This document shows, piece by piece, positions 10,688-20,468 of a DNA stretch of 62,186 nt (the stretch's first letter is position 1; every line of letters starts with the position of its first letter). A model generated the notes under the pieces. It did no database searches, had not been told where the DNA came from, and saw only the letters and a program-made list of their open reading frames with translations. The position numbers and the translations under genes were made by a program. The stretch comes from Calothrix membranacea FACHB-236 (GTDB lineage: Bacteria > Cyanobacteriota > Cyanobacteriia > Cyanobacteriales > Nostocaceae), in NCBI RefSeq assembly GCF_014696315.1, contig NZ_JACJPX010000050.1:1-62186 (forward strand), given 5' to 3'.

Positions 10688-11812
10688 GTGGTATTTTTTT
10701 ATAAGCGTACTAATGTATTGATTAGTTCTATCCTGGCGGGATTAATCGTGCTGCCGAGTATTGGAATCGTCGCATTGACAAATCCTGTAAGAGCGCAAAA
10801 AACTCCTAGTTCTGCCCCAACACAAAAAAAACCTGAAGCTAATTCATCTAAACCTACTCCCGCTTACCCTGCTTCTGCGCCACCTCCGCGAGTAGACCCG
10901 TTGCCAGATCAACGGGAATTGCAAGAAAATTCCATAGAAACTGATTACCGTGTAACTAACTTGTTGGGAGATGTTACAGGGAATCTTTGGGTAGCTTCTT
11001 GGCGAGGCTTATCGCGTATTGACCCCAAAACAGGCAAGATTATATCTCGGGTTAGTTTACCTAATGTGGCTATTAGTGCTTTAGCCCAAGACAAAGTAGG
11101 GCGTGTATGGGTAGGAAATTATGAGGGGCTAATCCGTGTCGAACCCCGCACCAGCGAAATCACCGCGCAAAATTTATTTTTGCCTTCTAAACGGGTGTTA
11201 TCACTATTAATTGACAAGCGGGGTTATCTGTGGGCGGGTACTGATAACGGTTTAGCCTTAATTAGTCCTGACCAAGGCTTAATTATGACCACCTTAAAAA
11301 ATTTGCCTGGTGTTAGCGCTAACGCCCTAACTTTAGATGCTGATGGTCATTTGTGGGTTGGTACCTTAGATGGACTGATCAGAGTAAATAGTGCAAATGC
11401 TTTGATTATGAAGCGGATTGCTGATTTACCTGGCTCAACCGTGCAAGCTTTAGCTATTAGTCCAGAAGGGCTAATTTGGGCAGGAATGCCGAATAATTTG
11501 CTAGTAATTAACCCGAAAACGGGCGCTGTGTTGCGTTCTGTTACTCGCTTACGTGGGCGTAATGTTACGGCAGTGCGTTTTGCCCAAGATGGTAGTGTTT
11601 GGATCGGTACTAACAATGGTTTGTTACGATTAAATCCAAATACAGGAGCTGTATTAGACCAAGTTGCAGGGCTTCCTTCTAGCCGGGTACTTGCCCTTGC
11701 TCCTGATATTGCCAATAAGTTATGGATTGGCACTAGTGAGGGTCTGGCTTGGTTAATGCCACAAGTAGGGACTGCAAAGCCCCACCTTGCTTTTAGTCGT
11801 GCTGTGAAGTAG
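10688..11812 (+). CDS. secreted seven-bladed beta-propeller protein
   Basis: The 374-residue protein starts with positive residues and a hydrophobic stretch (about residues 10-32), then a Pro/Ser/Ala-rich linker to about residue 80. Seven repeats of about 41 residues follow, each with a G-x-[LVI]-W-[VAI]-[GA] signature: NLWVAS, RVWVGN, YLWAGT, HLWVGT, LIWAGM, SVWIGT and KLWIGT. This is the Reg_prop type of propeller known from sensors of hybrid two-component systems, but here no kinase or DNA-binding part follows, so it is a stand-alone periplasmic or surface propeller. The start is uncertain: TTG at 10658 opens the frame, but GTG at 10688 has AAAGGGA upstream and gives a better signal peptide. 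No partner gene is evident. Confidence 0.75.
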   Translation: MVFFYKRTNVLISSILAGLIVLPSIGIVALTNPVRAQKTPSSAPTQKKPEANSSKPTPAYPASAPPPRVDPLPDQRELQENSIETDYRVTNLLGDVTGNLWVASWRGLSRIDPKTGKIISRVSLPNVAISALAQDKVGRVWVGNYEGLIRVEPRTSEITAQNLFLPSKRVLSLLIDKRGYLWAGTDNGLALISPDQGLIMTTLKNLPGVSANALTLDADGHLWVGTLDGLIRVNSANALIMKRIADLPGSTVQALAISPEGLIWAGMPNNLLVINPKTGAVLRSVTRLRGRNVTAVRFAQDGSVWIGTNNGLLRLNPNTGAVLDQVAGLPSSRVLALAPDIANKLWIGTSEGLAWLMPQVGTAKPHLAFSRAVK

Positions 11813-11816
11813 GAGG

Positions 11817-11979
11817 TTGGGGATTGGGGACTGGGGACTAGAAAATAAGAATTGGTGATTTTACTCTTTCCTTGAAACTCTAATCTCTAATCCCTAGCCT
11901 CTAACCAATCAATGTTAACTTTTAACTTTAGCCTCTCATCTCTAAACTCTAGCCCCTAACATCTAACATCTAAAATCTC
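11817..11979. repeat. STRR-type tandem repeats before panB
   Basis: GGGGATT/GGGGACT-type heptamers occupy 11817-11841. Runs of CTCTAAT, CTCTAAC and CATCTAA heptamers extend from about 11877 to 11979. They fill most of the spacer and run up to the panB start, leaving no clear Shine-Dalgarno sequence. Confidence 0.75.
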
Positions 11980-11987
11980 TGTTGAAA

Positions 11988-12761
11988 ATGGTAGTTACCA
12001 CCCAAAAATTAATTCAATGGAAACAACAAGGACGCTCAATTGTAGCGTTAACAGCTTGGGATTATGCGATCGCCCAACTGCTCGATGCAGCTGGGGTAGA
12101 CTTAATCCTGGTTGGGGATTCTATGTCTGTAATTCTTGGGTATGAAACAACACTGCCAATTACTCTAGAGGAAATGCTATACCACGCTAAAGCAGTACGC
12201 CGTGCTGTAAAGCGGGCTTTGATAGTGGTAGATTTACCATTTTTGACCTATCAAGAAAGTATTCAACAGGCAATGCACTCAGCTGGGTTGGTGCTGAAGG
12301 AAACGGGCGCGCAAGCTGTTAAGCTGGAAGGTGGCTACCCTGCAATGGTAGAAACGATCGCACGTTTGGTGCAAGCTGGTATCCCAGTTATGGGTCATGT
12401 AGGTTTAACTCCCCAATCAGTCCATCAACTTGGGTTGCGACAACAGGGTAAAACCCAAGAAACTGCAGAGAGAATTTTAAATGAAGCGATCGCTCTTGAA
12501 CAAGCAGGTGTATTTGCGATCGTTTTAGAGCATATCCCAGCCGATTTAGCATTGCAAATTACCCAAAAACTCAGCATTCCTACTATTGGTATTGGTGCAG
12601 GAATTCACTGTGATGGTCAAGTATTAGTTACTTCTGACGTTCTGGGGCTTGCAGAGAGGCATCCGCCATTTGCTAAAGTCTATACTAATTTGCGAGAGAC
12701 TATTACTCAAGCTGTACAAGACTATGCGCTAGAAGTGCGAGAGCGAAAATTTCCTTCTTAA
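11988..12761 (+). CDS. panB: 3-methyl-2-oxobutanoate hydroxymethyltransferase
   Basis: PanB transfers a hydroxymethyl group from 5,10-methylene-tetrahydrofolate to 2-oxoisovalerate, giving ketopantoate, the first committed step of pantothenate and coenzyme A synthesis. The 257-residue (beta/alpha)8 protein shows the family blocks LTAWDYA, LVGDSM with the Mg-binding Asp, [14 protein letters not shown] and GIGAG. ATG at 11988 matches the family N-terminus [14 protein letters not shown] at 11982 is in frame but has no better ribosome-binding site. The gene is flanked on both sides by heptamer repeats and is not in an operon with panC here. Confidence 0.96.
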   Translation: MVVTTQKLIQWKQQGRSIVALTAWDYAIAQLLDAAGVDLILVGDSMSVILGYETTLPITLEEMLYHAKAVRRAVKRALIVVDLPFLTYQESIQQAMHSAGLVLKETGAQAVKLEGGYPAMVETIARLVQAGIPVMGHVGLTPQSVHQLGLRQQGKTQETAERILNEAIALEQAGVFAIVLEHIPADLALQITQKLSIPTIGIGAGIHCDGQVLVTSDVLGLAERHPPFAKVYTNLRETITQAVQDYALEVRERKFPS

Positions 12762-12776
12762 TAGTACCGCAAGGCG

Positions 12777-12810
12777 GAATTCAAAATTCAAAATTCAAAA
12801 TTCAAAATTA
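12777..12810. repeat. STRR heptamer repeat (ATTCAAA)n
   Basis: Four and a half tandem copies of ATTCAAA begin 16 nt after the panB stop. No hairpin terminator is seen for panB. Confidence 0.85.
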
Positions 12811-13561
12811 AGACAGAGTAAGCGTTTTGTTGATTTTGAATGGTCTGTTTATTTACGCCGTGCTGTACTAGGGAACTGGGAACAAGGAATAGGCTATTAC
12901 AAATTTGGTGGTTACTTCAGATATTAGTGAATGATAAGATTACCTCATGTTGCTCATGCAAAAAAATAGTAATTGCAGATAGATGCACAGCAATTATCAC
13001 CGCGAAATAACTAATCAACTGCAATAATTCAGCGGTAGATTGCCAGCACAACATCAGCAATTACTAGGTATAGCTTGAGAGGAAATAAAGGTAATATTTG
13101 GTTTGAACGATTTCAAACAAACTTAGGTTTATTAAGAAAATAAGCAAGAAGGTAGATACAATCGTCTTTGCCAGACAGATGAAAATCTGTACATTACCAC
13201 ATTGGTGCGTAAATAAAGTTCAGATTCCCAATAGTACAAAAGTCAATAATTCAGTTCTTTTGACTGACTCTGTAGCGGCATTAGACTTTGATGATTAGTC
13301 TTAAAATTTAGGTAAAACTGTACAGATGTTGGATTTGGATGTTATCAATTTCAGTAAGCAGAGCAGCCAACTCCTCCAAATCCATCAATTGAGAAAAGAA
13401 ACCCAAACTAGAGTATTTTTACTCTTAATGTCATGGTACAAATGATTCTTGAAAAGAATTAGTGAGTACATATAAAGTTGAAGAATCATCTTTTCTCTAG
13501 CCAAGACGGATTCATTTCTCTTTAAGTCTCAATTCTACTATTAATGGGAAGATTGCAACTT
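12811..13561. other. intergenic region after panB
   Basis: This is 750 nt without a credible gene. The longest item noticed is a 25-codon minus-strand frame starting at 13385 (MDLEELAALLTEIDNIQ...), too short to call and possibly a gene remnant. Small A/T-rich hairpins occur but none looks like a known RNA. Confidence 0.5.
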
Positions 13562-13861
13562 CTAGTTTTGCAAATCTGCGTATCTTTGATCGAGACGAAA
13601 ATCAGGTGCAGGCTCTAACTTGAGCCATTGTTTACGTTTAGTTTTATTCTTGAGGATATTTACATAATTATCAGCGTAACGGAAAGCTGATGCACGGTCA
13701 TAAGCAGCAATAGCTACGGCTTGAGAAAATACTTTTGTTGGTATTTCGTAGCCTGCAAATTTTTGCAGTAAAATAAACAAATCTTCTTCAGTTACAGGTA
13801 AAGAAACTTCTTCTACCTGTTCGGGTTCGTTAAATATTTCTTCATTTAGCGCTCTGAACAT
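13562..13861 (-). CDS. conserved small protein of unknown function (downstream gene of a pair)
   Basis: I do not recognise the family. The 99-residue soluble protein is acidic at its N-terminus (MFRALNEEIFNEPEQVEEV), mixed-helical in the middle, and Lys/Arg-rich near residues 72-82. The frame opens earlier at 13891, but ATG at 13861 has a strong GGGGAGGT about 6 nt upstream and is taken as the start. It overlaps the end of the upstream gene by 20 nt, so the two are translated from one message. The close overlap resembles toxin-antitoxin or two-subunit modules, but nothing in either sequence shows such a role. Confidence 0.6.
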   Translation of the reverse strand: MFRALNEEIFNEPEQVEEVSLPVTEEDLFILLQKFAGYEIPTKVFSQAVAIAAYDRASAFRYADNYVNILKNKTKRKQWLKLEPAPDFRLDQRYADLQN

Positions 13862-14087
13862 TGAGTACCTCCCCAAAAGCATAAGATGCAAAACCGGCGA
13901 TGAAATTTAGCTGTTGCTCACGAGTCTGTAGATTTACCGGGAGTTCATTACTAGAACATCCAATTTCCCGTAAAATTTCCAAGCAATAAGCACTCAGTTC
14001 GGTATATGAAGCTCGTTCCCAATTTCGAGCAACCTCTTTCGCTTTCTCCAGGTTGACTCGAATCACCGTCATTACAGGGCTTGTCAT
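13842..14087 (-). CDS. conserved small protein of unknown function (upstream gene of a pair)
   Basis: The 81-residue protein is probably all-helical and soluble. It opens with MTSPVMTVIRVNLEKAKEVAR and has two Cys residues (CLEILREIGC) and an aromatic C-terminal helix. The family is not recognised. The start at 14087 is supported by AGGAGGG about 9 nt upstream. The 3' end overlaps the downstream small gene by 20 nt, indicating translational coupling. Confidence 0.6.
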   Translation of the reverse strand: MTSPVMTVIRVNLEKAKEVARNWERASYTELSAYCLEILREIGCSSNELPVNLQTREQQLNFIAGFASYAFGEVLNVQSAK

Positions 14088-14917
14088 AAATCTACCCTCC
14101 TTGTCTGGATATCGTCATTTTGCTCGGAACGACAAATCCATGTAACCGTGTTATTGCGGAATTTCTCTAGGGGGGCTAGGGGAATATCAGGGTATTTACG
14201 GTTTAGTTTTAGCAGCTATCAGTTGGGGTAGCTCTATGTTTTTACACACGCTTTATACATAGATATTATCGCCATACTTTATAGCAGTGAAAGCATTCCA
14301 AGCGATAATAATTTAGATTCTCTTAATATTCGCGTGTGTTTACTTACATTTACTTAAGTGTGATTACTTAAAAGGCAAGGAGAAGAATTGAGGTAGATTT
14401 ATCGAGAAAAACTGCGGTTTTATCCATTACAAAATATTTCATCAGCAGTGAGTAAGCAATATCTGATCGCAAACTTCTATGGATTTAGGGTCACTCTCTA
14501 ATCCGAAAAGAATTATGGTATGCAGACAGCGACATTGTCGATACTACTTAGGTGAGATTGCGGGACAATACAGCGATCGCTTGCAACAATGATCAGTATT
14601 CCCAATTTTCGCCATAAATCAGCATCTTTCTGGCGGGGGATCACTTTATTGAAAGCAGCGGGATAAGACACTTCTCTCCCATGCCCAAAAAACTCTATAA
14701 CTTCGGGGGTGGAGTTTTTCATCGTTATTTGGGCTAATACTACTACTTAAGAAAGACGTGAAGACCGATCCAGCTAGTTGTCACGCTTTTCTTACAATGA
14801 CTTTATTAGAACTAATCTAAATTCCCTTTACCATCAACACTTAGCAAGGGCGGATGAACCGTTGTTTGCGGGTGCTAATTATCCCCTCTGTGTCTGGAGT
14901 GGTTTCTCCAAAAGCCT
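14088..14917. other. intergenic region upstream of clpB
   Basis: This 830-nt region must include the promoters of the small gene pair (minus) and of clpB (plus). No CIRCE-type inverted repeat (TTAGCACTC-N9-GAGTGCTAA) was seen. A 69-codon minus-strand frame at 14513-14722 lacks a ribosome-binding site and is not called. Confidence 0.5.
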
Positions 14918-17536
14918 ATGCAACCTACTAATCCCAACCAATTTACAGAAAAAGCCTGGGAAGCGATCGCTCATACCCCAGATATTGCTAAACAATATCA
15001 GCAACAACAAATAGAAAGCGAACACCTCATGAAAGCGCTGCTAGAACAAGAAGGTCTAGCTAGCGGTATATTTACCAAAGCAGGTGTGAATCTGCAAAAA
15101 ATCCGCGATCGCGCCGAACAATTTATTCAACGTCAGCCCAAGGTATCCGGTAGTAGCACTTCTGTCTACTTAGGACGCAGTTTGGATACACTTTTAGACC
15201 GGGCGGATGTTTATCGTAAAGAATTTAAGGATGAATATATTTCTATCGAGCATCTGTTGCTCGCTTATGCCAAAGATGACCGCTTTGGTAAAGGTTTATT
15301 CCAAGAATTTGGTTTAGACGAAGGCAAACTAAAAAATATTATTAAACAAATTCGGGGGAGCCAGACAGTGACCGACCAAAATCCAGAAGGTAAATACCAA
15401 TCACTGGAAAAATACGGACGTGATCTCACAGAAGCGGCTCGTAAAGGTCAACTCGATCCGGTGATTGGGCGCGATGATGAAATTCGCCGCACCATCCAAA
15501 TTCTCTCTCGCCGCACCAAGAATAACCCCGTACTCATCGGTGAACCTGGTGTGGGTAAAACTGCGATCGCGGAAGGATTAGCACAGCGAATTGTCGCCGG
15601 TGATGTCCCCCAGTCCCTCAAAGACCGGAAGCTGATTGCTTTAGATATGGGTGCTTTAATTGCAGGGGCGAAATTCCGGGGTGAATTTGAGGAACGTCTC
15701 AAAGCAGTATTAAAAGAAGTTACCGAATCCGGCGGCAATATAGTTTTATTTATCGATGAAATTCATACTGTTGTTGGCGCTGGCGCAACCCAAGGCGCAA
15801 TGGATGCGGGTAACTTACTCAAACCAATGCTGGCTAGAGGTGAATTGCGCTGTATTGGGGCGACGACTTTAGATGAGTACCGCAAATACATTGAAAAAGA
15901 TGCAGCTTTAGAAAGACGCTTCCAGCAAGTTTATGTCGATCAACCCAGCGTAGAAGATACCATCTCTATCCTACGGGGGTTGAAAGAACGCTATGAAGTT
16001 CACCACGGGGTAAGGATTTCTGATAGTTCTTTAGTGGCTGCGGCGACTTTATCTAGTCGCTATATTAGCGATCGCTTTTTACCAGATAAAGCCATCGACC
16101 TAGTAGACGAAGCTGCGGCGCGATTAAAAATGGAGATTACCTCCAAACCAGAAGAACTTGACGAAATTGACCGCAAGATTCTGCAACTAGAAATGGAAAA
16201 GCTATCTCTGCAAAAAGAAAGCGATGCAGCTTCTAGAGAACGCTTAGAAAGGCTAGAAAAAGAACTTGCAGACCTCAAAGAAGAGCAAAGAACGCTGAAT
16301 ACCCAATGGCAATCTGAAAAAGATATTATCAATAAGATTCAGGCTGTCAAAGAAGAAATTGACCGAGTTAATCTGGAAATTCAGCAAGCAGAAAGGAATT
16401 ACGACCTCAACCGAGCTGCAGAATTAAAATATGGCAAGTTAACCGATTTACATCGGAGACTGGAAGCCACAGAAAGCGAACTCGCACAAGCTCAAGGAAC
16501 TGGTAAATCCCTCCTACGTGAGGAAGTTACGGAAGCGGATATTGCGGAAGTGATTTCTAAGTGGACAGGAATTCCCATTAGTAAGCTTGTGGAATCAGAG
16601 AAAGAAAAACTACTGCACCTAGAAGATGAACTGCATCACCGAGTCATTGGACAAGAAGAAGCAGTCACAGCCGTAGCCGATGCAATTCAGCGATCGCGTG
16701 CTGGGTTAGCAGATCCTAACCGTCCCATTGCTAGCTTTATTTTCCTCGGCCCCACAGGTGTTGGTAAAACCGAGTTAGCCAAAGCCTTAGCAGCATATAT
16801 GTTCGACACTGAAGAAGCTTTAGTGCGGATAGATATGTCGGAGTACATGGAGAAGCACGCAGTCTCGCGCTTAATTGGTGCGCCTCCAGGATACGTTGGT
16901 TACGAAGAAGGCGGACAACTGACAGAAGCAATTCGCCGTCGTCCTTATGCAGTAATTCTCTTTGATGAAATTGAGAAAGCGCACCCCGATGTGTTTAACA
17001 TCTTCCTGCAAATTCTCGATGATGGTCGCGTCACCGATGCCCAAGGTCATACCGTAGACTTCAAAAATGCGATTATTATCATGACTAGCAACATCGGTTC
17101 CCAGTACATTCTCGATGTCGCTGGTGATGATGCGCGTTACGATGAAATGCGTCATCGGGTGATGGAAGCCATGCGTAATAGTTTCCGTCCAGAGTTCCTC
17201 AACCGCATTGACGAATTAATTATCTTCCACAGCTTGCAGAAGCGGGAATTACGGCAAATCGTCCTACTACAAGCAGATAGACTGCGCCAAAGACTTAGCG
17301 ATCGCAAGATGTCCTTGAGACTCTCTGATGCGGCTCTTGACTTTTTGGCGGAAGTAGGATATGACCCTGTATTTGGAGCGCGTCCACTGAAGCGAGCAAT
17401 TCAGCGCGAGTTAGAAACACAAATTGCCAAATCTATCTTGCGCGGCGAATTCAACGATGGCGACTCTATCTTTGTCGATGTCCAAAATGAACGCCTTTCC
17501 TTCAGCCGCTTACCCATTGAAGTGTTTAGTAGTTAG
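14918..17536 (+). CDS. clpB: ATP-dependent disaggregase ClpB
   Basis: ClpB is a Hsp100 chaperone that with DnaK/DnaJ/GrpE pulls polypeptides out of aggregates after heat stress. The 872 residues contain the double Clp-N domain (about 1-145), AAA1 with Walker [10 protein letters not shown] around Lys214 and Walker B VLFIDEIH, the long coiled-coil middle domain (about 410-530), and AAA2 with GPTGVGKTE around Lys617 and [12 protein letters not shown]-terminal small domain ends the protein. The middle domain, and the lack of the IGF/IGL loop of ClpA/ClpC, separate it from the protease partners. ATG at 14918 gives the family N-terminus [16 protein letters not shown]. It is a single gene closed by a strong terminator. 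Confidence 0.97.
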   Translation: MQPTNPNQFTEKAWEAIAHTPDIAKQYQQQQIESEHLMKALLEQEGLASGIFTKAGVNLQKIRDRAEQFIQRQPKVSGSSTSVYLGRSLDTLLDRADVYRKEFKDEYISIEHLLLAYAKDDRFGKGLFQEFGLDEGKLKNIIKQIRGSQTVTDQNPEGKYQSLEKYGRDLTEAARKGQLDPVIGRDDEIRRTIQILSRRTKNNPVLIGEPGVGKTAIAEGLAQRIVAGDVPQSLKDRKLIALDMGALIAGAKFRGEFEERLKAVLKEVTESGGNIVLFIDEIHTVVGAGATQGAMDAGNLLKPMLARGELRCIGATTLDEYRKYIEKDAALERRFQQVYVDQPSVEDTISILRGLKERYEVHHGVRISDSSLVAAATLSSRYISDRFLPDKAIDLVDEAAARLKMEITSKPEELDEIDRKILQLEMEKLSLQKESDAASRERLERLEKELADLKEEQRTLNTQWQSEKDIINKIQAVKEEIDRVNLEIQQAERNYDLNRAAELKYGKLTDLHRRLEATESELAQAQGTGKSLLREEVTEADIAEVISKWTGIPISKLVESEKEKLLHLEDELHHRVIGQEEAVTAVADAIQRSRAGLADPNRPIASFIFLGPTGVGKTELAKALAAYMFDTEEALVRIDMSEYMEKHAVSRLIGAPPGYVGYEEGGQLTEAIRRRPYAVILFDEIEKAHPDVFNIFLQILDDGRVTDAQGHTVDFKNAIIIMTSNIGSQYILDVAGDDARYDEMRHRVMEAMRNSFRPEFLNRIDELIIFHSLQKRELRQIVLLQADRLRQRLSDRKMSLRLSDAALDFLAEVGYDPVFGARPLKRAIQRELETQIAKSILRGEFNDGDSIFVDVQNERLSFSRLPIEVFSS

Positions 17537-17633
17537 AAAATGGGAATGGCGCATTGGGTATGGGAAAGAAAGATTTTCATGCTCGGTTGTGCCAAAACCT
17601 CGATATGAATAGCTAGTTTGATAGACAAACTAC

Positions 17634-17670
17634 AAAAACGCCAAGATTTACTGTAAATTTTGGCGTTTTT
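17634..17670 (+). terminator. terminator of clpB
   Basis: AAAAACGCCA pairs with TGGCGTTTTT around a 17-nt loop, about 100 nt after the clpB stop. The symmetrical A/T tails would also let it work on the minus strand. Confidence 0.85.
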
Positions 17671-18180
17671 GCTTGTAACAACAGATAAATGCACTTGCAA
17701 AAGTTATGGGCGATGGCTATTGAGTTCAACAATAGGAAGAAATTTTATTTTTTATAAAAAAAATTTCCCCTAAGTAGCAAAAACCGCATTATAATAATTT
17801 TTTACAATCACCCTTAATAGTTAATACACAATTGCGATCGCTAGTATGCTTTGAGATTGATGGAATATGCTTTTTGATTGTAAAGGGCTGGCGTGCAACT
17901 TATACAATCCAAACAAAATCCCCAATTGCTATGACTAGCGGTTGATGCAATTTTTTTTGATAGGTAAACCAGCTCGTAGTTAGAACTTTATGTCTGACTC
18001 CGAACTCATCAATATGGATTACCTAGAGCATTAATTAACCAGATACTAAGTACAAGAAATTCAAGTTTTTGTAAAAGCTTGAAGCAGAAATCTTGAAGCT
18101 AAATTATTAACCCGGAATCTGGGTTTATTGTCATGTAGTTTTGAGTAAATAAGAAAACAAATATTATAGGGAAAAATTTT
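17671..18180. other. intergenic region upstream of the Nif11-type gene
   Basis: This 510-nt AT-rich spacer has a small hairpin (AACCC-N7-GGGTT, 18109-18125) in what would be the leader of the Nif11-type gene. No other feature is recognised. Confidence 0.5.
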
Positions 18181-18435
18181 ATGGCACTAGAACAGGTTAA
18201 AGCATTTTATGACCTATTAATGTCAGAACCAGCAATTTACGATCAATATCAAAATAAATGCTGTAGCCGAGGCTTTTTTGGCAGTTGTCATTGGGATAAA
18301 AGTAAAATTGTCAGATTTGCGGCGACTCATGGCTACAACTTTAATGAACACGAGTTAGACCAAGTATGGTTTGAAACAGAATCTAATTATGCTGATGAAT
18401 CGTTTAATTTAGCTAAATCTGGTAATTTTTATTAA
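18181..18435 (+). CDS. Nif11-type leader-like peptide (orphan)
   Basis: The 84-residue protein begins MALEQVKAFYDLLMSEPAI, the helix-1 pattern of the Nif11 / nitrile-hydratase-leader-like family. After an insert it continues KIVRFAATHGYNFNEHEL, the helix-2 pattern. In RiPP systems such domains are leader peptides; many cyanobacteria also have free-standing Nif11 proteins of unknown role. Between the helices lies CCSRGFFGSC (Cys27, Cys28, Cys36). There is no Gly-Gly cleavage site, no obvious core peptide and no modification enzyme or transporter nearby. The start at 18181 has only a weak AGGG upstream. It is a monocistronic gene with hairpins on either side. Confidence 0.75.
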   Translation: MALEQVKAFYDLLMSEPAIYDQYQNKCCSRGFFGSCHWDKSKIVRFAATHGYNFNEHELDQVWFETESNYADESFNLAKSGNFY

Positions 18436-18487
18436 AAATATAGCATTTTCATGCTTTATTTTAATTTATATGAATATTAATTCAACC

Positions 18488-18505
18488 AGCTCGCCTATGC
18501 GGGCT
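18488..18505 (+). terminator. probable terminator of the Nif11-type gene
   Basis: AGCTCGC-CTAT-GCGGGCT forms a 7-bp stem with one G-T pair about 50 nt after the stop. The following sequence is only moderately T-rich, so strength is uncertain. Confidence 0.5.
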
Positions 18506-18592
18506 GATTGTGTTTGGCGACATCTTGATGTAGGCACATAACTGTGTACCCTGAAGATGATTGAGACGTTGCAAAAACTTTTTGAATTGGTA

Positions 18593-18625
18593 TAAGACGC
18601 TTTCTGGATAGAGGAAAGCGTCTTA
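18593..18625 (-). terminator. hairpin terminating the SRPBCC-DUF924 pair
   Basis: A perfect 12-bp stem (TAAGACGCTTTC / GAAAGCGTCTTA, loop 9 nt) lies 13 nt beyond the stop of the DUF924 gene. No immediate T-run follows on the minus strand, so it may also act as an RNA-stabilising 3' structure. Confidence 0.65.
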
Positions 18626-18637
18626 CCATTAAATTAC

Positions 18638-19213
18638 CTAAAAGAACGAATCAGGTTGCTTTAAAAACTCTATTTCCTCTGGAGTTGAAGGTCTTCCTAA
18701 AATACTATTGCGATGGGGAAAACGCCCAAAACGCTCAATTATTTCCATGTGGCGAAAGGCATACTTAATTGCACTAGCACTTTCGGGATCGTGACTAATT
18801 TGCTGAAATAGCTTCACGCAACGGCGCTGATCCTCTAAGTTTTCGCTATGTTCAAAGGGTAAGTAGATAAACCAGCGTTGTACAGGCAAAAATTCACGAT
18901 CATAGTGTCTAGCAACAGCTTGCTGTGCTGCTGAAAGCGCTTCCCAGTCAGTAGCAAAAGCTTCGGGAGTACCACGAAACATATTTCGGGGAAATTGATC
19001 CAGCAGCAAAATTAATGCTAAACAAGTTTCTGGTAAATCTACCCAATCATCTAAATATCCCCCTGCGGCTTTTTGGTAATCTTTCAGAAAACGATTGGTC
19101 ATTTCCCGATCAAAATCCTGTGTTTTATTAAACCAAAAAGTCTTGGGTTTGCCATAACCCGGTTCATCAGGATGACCAAACCAGAATTCCAAAATAACTT
19201 TTGCCTGTGACAT
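18638..19213 (-). CDS. DUF924 family protein
   Basis: The 191-residue soluble helical protein shows the DUF924 signatures ILEFWFG at the N-terminus, LILLLDQFPRNMFRGTPEAFATD in the middle, and the downstream RFGRFPHRN block. The fold is TPR-like according to what is known of the family; the biochemical function is unknown. The ATG at 19213 follows the stop of the SRPBCC gene by 5 nt, so the two genes form an operon. AAGGG lies about 13 nt upstream. This is a common bacterial gene with no sign of transfer. Confidence 0.88.
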   Translation of the reverse strand: MSQAKVILEFWFGHPDEPGYGKPKTFWFNKTQDFDREMTNRFLKDYQKAAGGYLDDWVDLPETCLALILLLDQFPRNMFRGTPEAFATDWEALSAAQQAVARHYDREFLPVQRWFIYLPFEHSENLEDQRRCVKLFQQISHDPESASAIKYAFRHMEIIERFGRFPHRNSILGRPSTPEEIEFLKQPDSFF

Positions 19214-19218
19214 TGCTG

Positions 19219-19776
19219 TTATTGACCCTTACAAAGCACTTGCCGCATTTTACGCATATTAGCAGGTAACTCAAAGTTCATTGCTTGTTGGATAATAATT
19301 GAAGGAATCAATAGATTTGGCGTAGCTCGCACATTATAAGCAAGCAGTGTGCCATTTCCGCAATCTTGTAACTCTAAATTAGCTTTAAAGTCTTCAAAAG
19401 TTCCTTTTTCCATGCGGAACTGAATTTGCTGTCCCAAAACTTCCACAACATTCAGGTAAATTTCTACCTGTGCGGTGAAAAATAAGAAAGCTTTTTGTGC
19501 AGCTTGATACAGACGCTTAACTTCTCCTTTAGACACAACCTCACTTTTAGTAATGTCAGGAAAATAATGTACCCAACGGGGGTAGTCAGTTAATTGCTGC
19601 CAAACCTGCGATCGCACTAGTGGGACATACATCCAAGCAGTGACAGCACCACCCCACGCCGTGTGCGATTCTGTTTTCAGCAATATTTCACCCTGCATGA
19701 GCAATTTTTGCTCGTTTTGACTCCAAGGCATATCTGAACCTTTAATAGTTGAGTCTGAAATTTGAGACGCAGACAT
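19219..19776 (-). CDS. SRPBCC (START-like) domain protein
   Basis: The 185-residue protein has the features of the SRPBCC/polyketide-cyclase-like fold: a VWQQLTDYPRWVHYFPDI segment (helix after strand 1), a central strand set, and a long C-terminal helix PSIIIQQAMNFELPANMRKM. Such proteins bind hydrophobic ligands in a deep cavity; the ligand is unknown. It is the first gene of a pair with DUF924 (5-nt gap). The start at 19776 has GAGGAG at an unusually long distance (about 13 nt), so a later Met (MPWSQ, residue 16) remains possible. Confidence 0.75.
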   Translation of the reverse strand: MSASQISDSTIKGSDMPWSQNEQKLLMQGEILLKTESHTAWGGAVTAWMYVPLVRSQVWQQLTDYPRWVHYFPDITKSEVVSKGEVKRLYQAAQKAFLFFTAQVEIYLNVVEVLGQQIQFRMEKGTFEDFKANLELQDCGNGTLLAYNVRATPNLLIPSIIIQQAMNFELPANMRKMRQVLCKGQ

Positions 19777-20099
19777 ATTTATTACCGTGACTCCTCAACT
19801 GATCCACCTCAAAATATTTGAACTACGAACCTTCAAACTGGATCGAGTCCAACCCCTTAAATTCTAGTTGCAGTCAACCAGATCTATTTTCCGGAAATAG
19901 TGATTTCTCGGTAAATTTTTAGTGAATATACTTAGAAAATATGTATTTTAGATGAAGCAAATTTAAATAAAATATTGAAACGCTTTTACGCGAGTCACAC
20001 TATTAAGTAAAAAAGGAAATTTATAAAGGATAGAATGGCACAAACATTATCAAATATGCAAGTTACTTTCAAAAAATATTGAGATCAAAGGAAAAATAG
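19777..20099. other. divergent intergenic region
   Basis: This 323-nt spacer lies between the SRPBCC gene (minus) and a small membrane protein gene (plus). The palindrome TTTCCGGAAA occurs near 19889, but I recognise nothing else. Confidence 0.5.
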
Positions 20100-20294
20100 A
20101 TGAGTCAATCTTCTTTAAATCGTAGATTAACCCAAGTTTTCGGTATCCTATTAGGCATGGGAATAGCCGTATGGTTGCTGAGAGGGTTTGGCGTTCTCAC
20201 TTTTATCCCGGGCGGCATTATTTGGCTGTTATTTCTGGCAGCGATCGCAGTCGCAATTCTCAGTTACGTCCAAAAAACTTGGTGGCGATTTTAA
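20100..20294 (+). CDS. small membrane protein of unknown function
   Basis: The 64-residue protein has two predicted membrane helices (about residues 11-30 and 35-57) separated by a Pro-Gly-Gly turn, and basic ends (RR near the N-terminus, KTWWRF at the C-terminus). The family is not recognised. AAGGA lies about 8 nt before the ATG, which supports translation. Heptamer repeats start right at its stop codon. Confidence 0.6.
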   Translation: MSQSSLNRRLTQVFGILLGMGIAVWLLRGFGVLTFIPGGIIWLLFLAAIAVAILSYVQKTWWRF

Positions 20295-20400
20295 GGGATT
20301 GAGGGATGAGGGACTGGGGATTGGGGATTGGGGACTGGGAAATGAGGGAGAAATTCCCATTACCAAATGACAAATGACAAACCCCAAACCCCTCCCTAGT
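20295..20400. repeat. STRR heptamer block (GGGGATT-type)
   Basis: GGGATTGAGGGATGAGG is followed by tandem GGGGATT/GGGGACT units to about 20350, then ACAAATG/CCCAAAC-type units. This block fills the spacer before the rubredoxin gene. Confidence 0.8.
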
Positions 20401-20468
20401 TAGTGATGCCTGGTAGGAAGCCTATGGTAAAGTGCAGCAAAATCGGCAATTTACCAGGAGAAAGTATA

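Noticed and set aside
14513-14722. 69-codon minus-strand frame before clpB
   Set aside because: No Shine-Dalgarno, no recognisable family and low support. A gene remnant is possible.
14778-15014. 78-codon plus-strand frame overlapping the clpB start
   Set aside because: It overlaps the well-supported ClpB N-terminal domain in another frame.
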